Shown here: positions 12,801 through 23,000 of the stretch, piece by piece
Position numbering within the stretch: the stretch's first letter is position 1
Layout of the letters: each line of letters opens with the position of its first letter
Source of the DNA: Dipylidium caninum
Lineage: Eukaryota; Platyhelminthes; Cestoda; Cyclophyllidea; Dipylidiidae
Length of the DNA: 64,000 bases
Direction: 5' to 3'
Assembly: GCA_017562135.1 (NCBI GenBank)
Contig: QEYB01000533.1
Span: 335,467-399,466 of the forward strand
Notes under the pieces: model-generated
Told to the model about the DNA's origin: nothing
The model's input: the letters and a program-made list of their open reading frames with translations, nothing else
The model's database searches: none
Translations under genes and position numbers: made by a program

Positions 12801-14883
12801 GCTCGACGCGAGTGAAGCCAGGACGGGGCGAGAAATCGACGCCTCCGCCGCGAATCGAGCAGACCACCGGTCTGCCGGCGTCTCGTCTCAAGCCCCGCCG
12901 GCGAATTGCTTTGTTTACGCGCACGGGTGTTTACACACGCTCTGCAAAATTCGTGAAGGAGGCTGCCACCGAGGTCGTGGTGTATCGTGAAAATATTTCA
13001 GCTGGGTTTTGTAGGTAAATGCAACCTCAGTCCGTTGACATTTCGTGTCTACGTGTGAATAGTCAGTGGAAGAGAAATCAAAAGCATCAATGAAATACCG
13101 AAATTGGCAGAGAATGGGGCCTGAGGCTGATTTGAAACCTCGTGTAAGGTGGCGGAAGGACACAGACTGCGCACGTCTACGAGGCTGCTCCGTCGCAGGG
13201 AGGTCGCGGCACCGGTCGGACGGTGCGATTTGGACAGACTCCTCCGCCCTCCTGCCTCGAGGGGGGGGGGCGGAGGGAGCGGACAAGTGGGACGCACGTC
13301 TCCGTGTTTAGCCACATCAACAGACCAGGCGAACTCTATGAAAACGAGCCTCAGTGCACACACACACATACACGTGTCCACAGGAATACTCTGCTGCCGT
13401 CATTCATTTTGTTGTGTTTATGGACGGGGAACAAATCGGCCGGTTCAGCTGATCATCGCCAACAACCAGGTGGAGCTGCTGACTGAATCGCAGAAGTTTT
13501 CCGCGTGCACAACGAATTCACTGGCCAATCTGCTTTCCAAGACGCGAGCCAATTGAGCCTACCCGCCTGGGCGTGGGCTTCGACTGCAAAGGGTGTGCGC
13601 TGGAGACACCAGAACAAGTCGCCTTTTAAACACAAAAGTGGGGAGGAAGCGGCACGGGTAGCTCGGCTCGCGGGCACTCCGCCGTTAGTGGCGTGCTAGG
13701 AGCTGGTGTGTAGAACAGCCGGTGCGATTCGGGCACTGGGACCCGGCGGGGAGACCGCGTCTCTTCCAGCCCACTTCTGTAGGCTGCTGAAACGGTAACA
13801 CTTGGTGGGCCGACACTCGGCAGCTTATGTACCCGCTGTGGATCTCAATGTCCACTCAGACGATTGCCAGCGCTGCGGCTCTGCTCAGACGTCTCAGTCT
13901 TTTCCCGCGAGGGCACAACTTCCGCGCCGCTGATGTGTGGAAAGGGGCTCGTAGCAGGTTATTCTGACGCGGCAGCCACGAACTTTGGCATGTTTGCGCC
14001 ATTACGTGATACGGCGAACTCACGAGAGTTTGTGGCTCCACTCGAGTGCGGTCGCAAGCATAGGGCTAGGGTTGGCAGGTCGCGGCGGAGATATTCAGGA
14101 AAGAAGGCATGAAGAACTCGTGATGATGGGTGATTTCTTAATCCAAACACCCAGTTACAAGATGGCAGACAACGAACTTCATCTTTCAATAATGTTGGAT
14201 TTCTCAAGGGAATAAATAACCAAGTAAGTTACTCTTAATCTCGGCAATGCCTCGAGGAGCAAGAACCTCGTCAATTCGCAACCGATTCAAGTTGTCACAT
14301 GCACATCGTGACAGATGATCCCGCAAAGCGGCTGGCGTCACTCTTCACCAAATTCCTCAAACTCTGCGTAGAGGTATTCACAATGACAATATTTTCCTCT
14401 TCCATGAATTTTCTCTTACTAGGGCAAAATTATTTTACTGAGCACGTACGAGGACTGAGACGAGGCGGAATGATGTAACCTTAAGAATGCGCCAAATGGG
14501 GGTTGGCAGGAGTCGGGAGAGTTGAGGGGAAGTAGTCGTCAAATTAGTGAAATGGGAGAAGGGAGAAACATATCAAAAGCCTAGGGAGCATTAATGCTTT
14601 GCCAATCGTCGCGGCGACCATAGTACTGATAAGGAAATGAGTAGATATCAAAACCATTCTTACGTTGATCTGCAGTGAGGAGCTCCTGAGGATCGCAGAC
14701 GAGGACACTTTGGGAAGAAACTCCACCGCTGCCACTCCTGCCCGGCATGCACCGGCTCTTGGCGGTGACGATGTTGGGATAGGTTGTGACCTGGTTGATA
14801 AAATTATTGCTGTATTGGTAGGCCTCACTGATCCGTGCGATGAGGCAAGCCGTCACCAGAAGACACACTGTGGAAGTCAACAT
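9867..14883 (-). CDS. MOLO1-like TPM-domain protein with signal peptide
   Basis: Minus-strand gene. The first exon, 14664-14883, encodes a signal peptide (MLTSTVCLLVTACLIARISEA) and the family's N-terminal TPM pattern: a YPN segment, a lone Cys, then VCDPQELLTADQR; it ends at a good donor GTAAGA. C-terminal TPM exons: about 10359-10535 (FVEHFEGSFFIL…EEKVVFLLMC), 10174-10318 (ESQSDKIIIFYSKSDGV) and 9867-10004 (LYIYAGENLREKLPREVI…GIYEGMKYLLRRFQ, stop). Introns 10319-10358 (40 bp) and 10005-10173 preserve phase. In C. elegans MOLO-1 is an accessory subunit of levamisole-sensitive acetylcholine receptors; that role here is inference. Exon 1 ends in phase 1 but the next exon I see does not start in that phase, so at least one exon in the large intron is missing. 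No C-terminal membrane helix is visible; anchoring is unknown. Confidence 0.68.
10536..14663 (-). other. GC-rich large intron of the MOLO1-like gene
   Basis: About 4 kb of distinctly GC-rich sequence between coding exons. Many overlapping open frames occur on both strands, as expected where stop codons are rare. None shows a recognisable domain or convincing splice-linked continuation. It should hide at least one short exon of the host gene. It also holds a CAG run and a short CA tract near 13356-13375. Confidence 0.5.
12225..12245. repeat. (CAG)7 trinucleotide repeat
   Basis: Seven uninterrupted CAG units followed by TAG on the plus strand. The tract sits in the GC-rich intron and I do not assign it to a coding exon. 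Confidence 0.9.
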
Positions 14884-14959
14884 ATTGTGAGTTGAACCTT
14901 TTCTTGCCAAGGGGAAGGAATACGCACACAAACTAGCACAGGTTAAGAGAATCCGCCTA

Positions 14960-15035
14960 TCTACGCGAAGTGAGAGCGGCGCTTTTATCGGCCATCGGCA
15001 ATTTCTTATTGGTGAAAAGGACCGACCAATGAGAG
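14960..15035 (-). promoter_or_regulatory. TATA/CCAAT promoter of the MOLO1-like gene
   Basis: On the minus strand a GATAAAAG TATA-like box (14982-14989) lies about 100 bp upstream of the start codon at 14883. Two CCAAT-type motifs lie further upstream: ATTGG on the minus strand (plus CCAAT 15026-15030), then ACCAAT (plus ATTGG 15008-15012). The spacing is typical of a polymerase II core promoter. The transcription start, near 14955, is inferred. Confidence 0.45.
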
Positions 15036-15502
15036 ACGATGACATGGGATGCTGAACTATCAGTGGTTCGTGCTTAGTGGCGCCTCTTTCAAGTGTCGAT
15101 GTGTCCCTGCGCTTTGCATTGTCATGCGTAAACTTCATCTCTGCGCCATGGCATTCTAATATTCATATCCTTTCAGCTGCTCCGGTACCTAGTTCTAGAT
15201 TTCATCAAGTCAGGGTGGCGTTACATACACGCCTAAGGCGGAGCCTCGCCAATCGTTACAAGTAACGGGCAGTAGTGAGTTGTTGACAATGGCTGAATAG
15301 CCAAAGAGAAGGGATATTCTTTTACTTCTTATCTTTGACTTGTTTAAATCGAAATTTACGGGAATTCTGGATCAAGCACCTCTCACTTCTTCGCTCAGTA
15401 GTCACTCGGTGATTCATGGACATTTATACTAAGAGAGAGAGAATTTCGAGCAAAACGAAGTCGGAAGCCCATTTATTCTACTCAACCGCCGTCGTAATCG
15501 TC

Positions 15503-15803
15503 ATGGCGCCTTTGTGCTGGAAAAGCGATGTCGTGAAGCACAGAGAAGCAATATCTTTCCTCTCTCCGTAGGCTCCGGCCAGGACACTCGCCCTCCCTCT
15601 TCCCACTTTATCGTGCCTTGCTTAGTGTTCGTTGGCCTTCAACCAGGAAATCAAAACGAAGTCAATATGGCAAGCTCCTTCAGTTATCTAAAATTTTAGA
15701 CTGCGACAAGCCTAAACCGCTGGATGTTGCCGCCAATTACCTTCTTGCTTGTAGTACTAGCGCTTTGGATAAAGGAGAGTGGGGAAAGAAGAATCTCATC
15801 TGA
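15503..15803 (+). CDS. small two-exon gene, unrecognised protein of 80 codons
   Basis: Exon 15503-15567 begins ATGGCG in a fair initiation context and ends CTCTCC before GTAGGC. The 58-bp intron 15568-15625 is pyrimidine-rich at its end and closes with TTGCTTAG. Exon 15626-15803 continues in phase (CC + T) to a TGA. The product begins MAPLCWKSDVVKHREAISF, has a basic middle (STRKSKRSQYGKLLQLSKIL) and ends DKGEWGKKNLI. I do not recognise it. The basic N-terminal half could suit an organellar or ribosomal protein, but that is a guess. The start is divergent from the MOLO1-like gene, 620 bp away. Splice-phase agreement is the main evidence; it could also be the first part of a longer transcript. 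Confidence 0.42.
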
Positions 15804-16967
15804 ACTTCTGCCGTAGAGGCGTATTTAACAGTTGTATTGATAAACTATCTCGATAATCTACTACTAACTTTAGAACTTTAACCTACTTAGGCGTCATTTC
15901 ACCTTCTGCCAGCCAGCTGTGACGACTCCCCGTCTGAGACGTTAAAGGGAAAGAACCAGAGGGAACGCAAACTTATCCATTTGGTTCGGAGTCTTTTATT
16001 GACACTTTGATCCCTCCTGAGCTCCACATAAATCATGCTCGCGAGTGGTAGAGGATTGAGGCAAGTCAACTTGTAAGACAGGCGCAGTCCAATTTGGCCC
16101 GGAAAATGCATCGTCTTGCCGTAGATACAAGACAAAATTTACAGACACTTACATCACGGAAAACACCGGAAAGATCTCAACAGAGATCCCATTTATCGAG
16201 ATTCACGGATTGACATGATTCAGCACCGCCTTAGAGTGACACAAGTCCGCTTCATCTAAAGAGTCTTAGTAGTCACTGGGACAAATGCACAGTCGACTGG
16301 CTTTTAACGCCAATACTGGTGAAGAGCACAGTATGTTCTAATCACGAGAGGCGCAAAAGGAATTTTTCATCATTGCGTTCAATTTACCACAATGATCATA
16401 ATCAGTGGAAAATACATGAAAATCGTCCCAACTGTGAAAATTCTGGAAAAAATAAGTCCCACAACTATCTTCCCTAATTCCGCCTAACCCACAAACAAAG
16501 TGGCTATCTTACAGAATCAACAAAACCGTCTCGCATACGTTGAGTTCTATAGTTAAACTAGCTGCAACTAGTATGCCGATTACAAGCAGTCATTTATTCC
16601 TTAATTAACAATTTAGGGTCACGATGTTGTAAGAACGTAAATTCCGCAAAAATCGTGCTAAAAGTCACGCCCTCAGGCTACGGTTCCACGCTAATAGTGC
16701 ATTTGTAACGGTTGACGATCCAACTGAAACGAACACCTGAAGAAAACGTTTATGATTTGAAGAAAAACCTAATAAATATACGCCATCGAGCGCAGAGAGA
16801 ATGACAACTTATTCGAAACCTTTCAAAAGAAACTTTATGAAAAAAAAAAACAATTAGAAGTCAGTTCATAAAGCGGTTACTTTGAATAAGAACACAAAAT
16901 CACTAGTTCACCTCTAAGTGGTACAAAGAAAAATTCTATTTACAGAATGGCACGTGGGTCGGTCCGT
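15804..16967. other. intergenic, no gene seen
   Basis: AT-rich sequence between the small gene and the CDK9 stop codon. A minus-strand frame at 15899-16135 has no ATG and no recognisable features. I see no repeat or RNA. Confidence 0.5.
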
Positions 16968-18355
16968 TTAATAAACGCGATCGAAGCTCATGCTGCTTTC
17001 TACCTGGTTTTGAGCTCCTCCTGCCGCTGGAATCCCCCCTCGACCCCTATAACCCGGGCCGCCGCGGTACTGTCCACCTCCACGATACTGTTGCTGTTGC
17101 AGCTGCCGAGCCCGGTTATTGGTAACGTATTCAAGAAAGGAGTGACCGTTTTGAGAGAGGCATGACAAGTCGCCAGGAGGTGGGTCTTCGAGGAAGAATT
17201 CATGCGCCAGAGCCTGCTCAGCAGTCAGTCGACGGGAGGGATTGCAAACGAGGAGGCGATCAATTAGGTCGATAGCAGAAGGGGTGGAAATAGAAGCAAG
17301 TCGTTCCTTCAAGGTGCGCCGCGTATCCATTGGGAGTTTAGTCTTCTTGTAGTTATCCAAATTCTCTACACCTGGCCACACGGCCGGAGTGATGGAGCCG
17401 CATAAATTAATGATTAGTCTAAGCTGATTCAATTCATTTTCACCTTGCATAAGAGGGCAACGGGTCCAGAGCTCAGCAATGATGCAACCTACGCCCCAAA
17501 GATCCACTGGTTTACTGTAGGTGCGGTCCATTAGAAGGATTTCCGGGGGACGATACCAAAGTGTAACGACCATTGCTGTATACTGTGGTCGCTTATCCTG
17601 CCGCCAAGGGGTAACGGTAACGCGAGCCAGACCAAAATCTGCTATTTTGAGGTGTCCACTACTATCAATTAGTATGTTTGAAGCTTTCAAATCACGGTGG
17701 AGGACGTTGTTACTGGAAAAAAAATTAAGTAAATAAACATGAAGGAAAACTCCTTGCAAGAAAACATCCACAAAAACGCACTCATGAAGGAATTTGATTC
17801 CAGTAAGCAGTTGTTTCGCGATACCTTTCTTTATAGGCAAATTAATGTCCACTTTTTGATTAAGAAGTCCGGCAAGATCATGATCACAAAATTCAAAAAG
17901 CAGGTAAAATTCGTATCTGGACCCGTTAGTGTTGAGATCTGGAATGGTGTTCTTCATTAGCAAGAATACGTACTACGTTTGTGACAAATTCCGTGCAAAC
18001 GAACAATATTTTCGTGACGCAACATTTGCAGAATTATTACCTCTCGAAGTGCAGTAACAGGAAACTATAAAACGGGCGTTAAAAAGGGACGTCACATTAC
18101 CCCTTCCGTTTCTTTTTCAGTTCTCAAGCGTTTTAGAGCAAATATCTCTTTGGTGGTTTTGTGCTGCACTTTAAAAACTTCGCCGAATGTGCCCTGGCCG
18201 ACTTTAGTAAGGTTGTCGTAGTCGTCGACGGGGTAGGTAGTCGTTTTCTTCTCAATTTCCCTCTCAATGTATTTAAAGACTTCTGTGTGGTCCGATTCCA
18301 GTTCTTTGACGAGCAAATCCAGTTCACACTCATCCATTTTCGAAGAAAGTGGCAT
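16968..18355 (-). CDS. CDK9: cyclin-dependent kinase 9 (P-TEFb catalytic subunit)
   Basis: Nuclear Ser/Thr kinase that, with cyclin T, phosphorylates the RNA polymerase II tail, DSIF and NELF to release paused polymerase. Exons: 18101-18355, about 17970-18064, 17782 to about 17963, and 16968-17712. Visible motifs in order: glycine loop GQGTFGEVF, ATP-site lysine in FALKRL, the PITALRE cyclin-binding signature as FPVTALRE, EFCDHDLAGLL, catalytic loop HRDLKASN, DFGLAR, T-loop threonine in QYTAMVVTLWYRPPE, and C-terminal SFDRVY (human ends EFERVF). A Q-rich then RGG-rich tail precedes the end. The first ATG (18355) directly follows an in-frame TAA; an internal Met at 18337 is an alternative start. 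A single-base frame break lies near 17964-17975, just after GICHKR. Exon 4 and exon 3 appear as one frame because the intron between them is in frame. Confidence 0.93.
17713..17781 (-). other. in-frame 69-bp intron of CDK9
   Basis: It begins GTGCGT and ends with a T-rich stretch and TTTTCCAG on the minus strand. It is 23 codons long and lacks stops, so unspliced sequence reads straight through. Splicing joins FLHD to NNVLHRDLKASN, matching the kinase family (human YIHRNKILHRD); retention would insert 23 residues just before the catalytic loop. Confidence 0.8.
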
Positions 18356-20075
18356 TTAGCCACCAACTCAAACAGCTCATCCGTTGGCGAAAACATTTAA
18401 ACATGTTAGAATGTGAGTTTCATTTCATTATGTTTCGTGTTGTTCACCACTGATGTATTTGCGTATAAACTATTCACACATCTTAAATTTAAAAAGAATA
18501 TTTTCTTAAGCGGATTTGTTTTTAAAAGAAAATATATCCCGCATCTTCTACAGTACCGTAGATTTTTACGTGCGATATAAGATCAGTTTGATCCACAGCA
18601 ATTCAATTGCGCTCCCGTAATTTGTGTATGTCAATATCATATGTATAGATAGAAGTTTCAACGACATTTAAAAAAAATTTTTGCGGGTTAACTATGCCTT
18701 TTCCGAGATGGTTTGCAATGCAGGATAAAGCCTTGCCAAAGGTGCTTTCAAGCGTAAACGGCTTCAATACTTTTATTTTAACACTTCCTCCGTTGATCCC
18801 TCATTGTATTTGGTAATTACAACTTTCGCAGCTCAAAACACAAACAGATGGAACACCAGCTTCTCCTAAAAGGAAGTTTATCTAAGTCCATTTACTCTTT
18901 CTAAGTGATACATACTAGTTTTCCATACATGCAGGCTCCAGCCATTGGGTGGGATTTGCTTAGAATATGATAAATATTGCACTTTCATATCATTTACGCA
19001 CCCGAAAGATTTTACCCGTAATAACCAGATTCCCTCCTTATAACCAATAAATGGATCGTGCCAATTATTTGCGATGGTTCGGTTTCCCACACTAAAACGG
19101 AGAATCAATGGTATAAATCATTGCCGAATTATACTGTCGACTCTGAGACTTCAAGAGCAATATCAAATTTATTTAATACAATCTACCAGACTTGTGTTTG
19201 TGCAAACTTACCAGAGAATTATTTCGAGGAAAAAATTTTTCTACGGGGGAGCAGGAACCCCTTAAATTCTCCATGCCTATTTTACCTTATGTGAGAAGGG
19301 ACTGTGTGTCAAATGTCTTTTACAAAGTTGGACCTTGTGTCCTTTTTCACGTTTAGAGGATTTAATGATAGGGCGAATTTATTTTTGTAAGTAATAAACC
19401 TAATTCTTTCTTGTGCTCGGACATCTCAGCTATTCATTTAAGTCTGTTCGGTTTGTGGTGTAGTGTCAGTTTAAACCACAAGATCGAGAGGTCATCAGAT
19501 CCTGGAAGACAATGAAAAATGCAGATTCAGAAGCTCTAACTTATGTATTTATATGATCTGTAGTTGTATGGAAAATCATCCAACTAGAACACTCGGAAAT
19601 AACCGGGTGTTCTAGTTGGATGATTTTCCATATTCCAGCATTGGTTGACCTTTGATATGGCATTGCGTGCTATCCATTCATTCAGCTCCAGATAATTCTA
19701 GTTTAAGTATTTACCCAATCAATATCGGAAGTGAAGGTAGGATCATCGAGCCTGGAATAGTTTCATCGGAAAGAAAATTGTAGTCAACCGTTGGGGGTGT
19801 ATCAATGATGCCACACGTTGAACAGACTACAGATAAATCGTTCACAATTTGGTAGAAGTTATGATTGGTGGGTGTATGCCGTTCCTTGATCCCAAAGGTG
19901 TCTACAAAGTAACAGATAGCAAAATACCTTGTATTTATTACATACTATAAGCACTTTTAAAGCACTTTCAAGTTAAACAGTCTTTTAATTTTTATTTAAC
20001 CAGCACGCAATTTTTCAAGTTGTTTTTAATTCTTCTCTCGACCGCCTCATTCATAGTTGTTGTGTCAAGGACAGA
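18356..20075. other. divergent intergenic region between CDK9 and PRKDC
   Basis: About 1.7 kb of AT-rich sequence between two divergent starts. Promoters or leader exons of both genes should lie here. The one clear structure is the inverted repeat at 19567-19632. Short open frames near 19058-19294 show no recognisable domain. Confidence 0.5.
19567..19632. repeat. near-perfect 30-bp inverted repeat with 6-bp loop
   Basis: The left arm 19567-19596 (TATGGAAAATCATCCAACTA…) and right arm 19603-19632 are reverse complements with one mismatch, around the loop AAATAA. As RNA it would fold into a hairpin of about 30 bp. It may be a fold-back transposon remnant, a small-RNA precursor or a palindrome-forming site; the sequence alone does not decide. 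Confidence 0.92.
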
Positions 20076-23000
20076 AATGCACCTTATGTCTGAGATCGCT
20101 GATATCAATCGTTTGGTAAAAAAGAGGAAATACGATGAGGCAAAGCATGTCCTGCATAACTTAGAAGAAAAAGTCCTTAACGATCCCACTTTAATTAGTT
20201 TGTATTTTAATTTTCTTTAATGCATGCACTGCAGATATTATCCTATTGGAAGGTTATGAGTCCTCGCGCATTTTTAAGTCATTATCTATTTGCGATCAGG
20301 CTGTGGATGTTAGTATGAATCTTATTCTCTATGTTTAGTCCGAGGATTTTAGGTATGCCTTTTGCAATTTCGTTACAAAACTCACGATGAACCCTCATTT
20401 CCTCGTTGACTATTATGAAAATCTTCTGGTAAACAAATTTCATTTTACTGATTCATAGGATACATCATTTTCTGGTTATATGCGCGCTAAGACCGCGAGA
20501 TTAAAAGAGGCGTGGTTGCACCTGTTAAGAAGGGTATTATCTATATTTTTTCCCGACCTCATAGGTTATCACTCACTCAACCACAGAGAAACCAAATGTA
20601 ACGATTTTAATGTCGTACGGAGAACAGTTCCTTGAGCAACTAGCGTCCAAGCAAACCCAGTCTGTTACTGGTGGTTTGTGCCTAACTTTAGCTGCGATCA
20701 TCTCCTATACTCCGGCGGTGGAATTTTTACGCGAAAGACTGCTTAGTTTCTTTTCAAAATTATTATCGCAAGCGATTGAGCAAGATACTAGGAATCTTCA
20801 GTTAATTGTCGTTTCGGCCGTTTTTTCCAGTCTATCAAAAATGATAAACGCTAATGGTTCTAACATGAAACTTGATGGTGAGAGATTCGTACTTCTTTCA
20901 CACTCATTCGTCTAGATTTAGACAAGTTTTGCAGCTACTCAATGCGTATTATTAACTCCAGCTTAACTACACAATTCAACGGTAAATTTCTTAGACGGAT
21001 TTGCAAGTTCCTCGAGTCCTCTTTTCTCAACATTATTTCAGGCAATTTTAATGTCGACCCGGCAAGTTACCCCACGGCGTTTTCATTAGTTGAAGAACCT
21101 TTTTATTTTGGACGAAGGATGTAGGCGAAGAATAAGTCGTTCCTTTAGGATATTATGTGATGAGCTAGAAGTTTGTAGTAAATAGTTAAATAGACTGCAA
21201 AGGAGATATTTTTTAAAATGATTACCCCGTTACAAATTTTAAACATTTTTACTCCTTATTTGTATGTAGACGTCTATGTGCTTTCTCCAGCGCTTGTGCG
21301 TGCACCAAATATCGTCCGTAGCCACTGCCGGTCGGAGGGCCTATGTTGCAATGTTAATATGTTGTAAAAAATCTTTCCTCACGGAGGACACCCTTTCCCC
21401 TTCCCAAACCCAAATGTTAGAAAAGATTTTGTCTTTTCTCTGCGGACATAACATATTTCCTTCTTTCGTTCCATTTCCTTTAAAATGCTTGAGCATCCTC
21501 GCTCCGGTAAGTGGTGTATTCGATGAGATATTTTTAGCCTACTTCTCTGTTTCAATTAGTTTTATCATTATTTTAGGTCTACCATAAGTTCCCATTAACT
21601 GTTGATGCAAGTGAAGTTCTTATACATACAGTAAAAGAAGTTATCCATCTGGTCAAGGAAATTTCCGAATCTTCTATTCTCTCAAACGCTTACTCTCTTC
21701 CTAGCCTGATTGAATCTATTGCATATCTGTTGGCTGGATGTTTTTTATTAGAACAGTATCGAGAATTGCTTTTGGAATCTTTAAAACGAGCAATCTTCAC
21801 GTGCTTTAAAGTCTATCCAACTCTCTCTGTCAATGTAACCGAAAGCATCACTCACTCAATATTCACGTCAATTGAGGTCACAGGAAGCGATGATGACTTT
21901 GTTTCAGTGCTTAAAGAAGCTTGTGAGTTTCTCCATACACTTTTGAAAAATGCTTTTGTCAAATGATTTGGAGTCGATCTAAACGAGCGCTTCTTTACTC
22001 CCGTACTTCTTAGTATACCACGCCATTTTGCACACGTGTTCACATTCGGCGTTAGATTTTGAGACTAGCGAATCGGATGACGAAGCGGACGAGGATGAGA
22101 CCGGAGGCATGGAAGCGAATTTGGAATCACTCAGTCAGCCCAGTGGTGCTTCTCAGATGGTGGTGATACCAAAGCCTTCCTACCAAGTGTATTTGCCACT
22201 GTGGCGAAAGTTGCTCGGTTTGCCTACCGGTTTGATTGAAAAGGTGGGTTATTTCAATAGGTCCTCATAAAATAAAGGTTCCCATCTGTAATTGATGTTA
22301 CTTAGGCACTGTGTGGGGATGCGTGCGTGAGGTATGCCTTTCTGTTGTCGACACACCACCTCGAGTTTCTTTCAGGGCTATGAGACAAACCGGTATAGAC
22401 GTCCGACTTATGTAGTCTTTTGGAGCCGCAGATCCCTAAAGCGCATGTTCAGGTCAAACTGAAGAAGGACAAAATTGCATGCGCAATGCTTAGTATAGAG
22501 GATAATTTTGGTCGGATCGTGAATATTGTTAGGGTTCCTCGTTGCATGTCTGAGTCTTCATTCCACTTGAAATGTGCCTAAGTTTGCTTTGTAGAAGCGG
22601 TTTGTACGTGACAATACAAAATCCTCGACGTTGATATTCCAACTCCTACTCGCCTCTTCATTGAAAATTCTAAACCACTTGGAATATTCCTACGAGGAGG
22701 ACACTACAGACACTAGTGATATGGAATCGCAAGTAGTTGTCAAGTCTCCACAGGACATTCTTCTCCTCTCAAACTTTACGTCTTTTCTGCAGTAAGTAGA
22801 GCCAGATCTAAATAACCCTTTGAATACTTGAAGACAGATTCTGGTCGTTAGTGGAGGAGAAAGCGAGTTATACTGTGGGCGAAGAAGGCTGTGCCCGTGG
22901 GACTGCCCTTTCACGTTACTGTTAGCATTAGCGTTCTCATTTTCCATGCTTGGTGAATTAAACTTGGAAGAAATAAAGATACAAATGAACCTAATGTGAT

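Noticed and set aside
15899..16135. Minus-strand 78-codon frame upstream of CDK9
   Set aside because: No ATG start, no nearby acceptor and no similarity I recognise.
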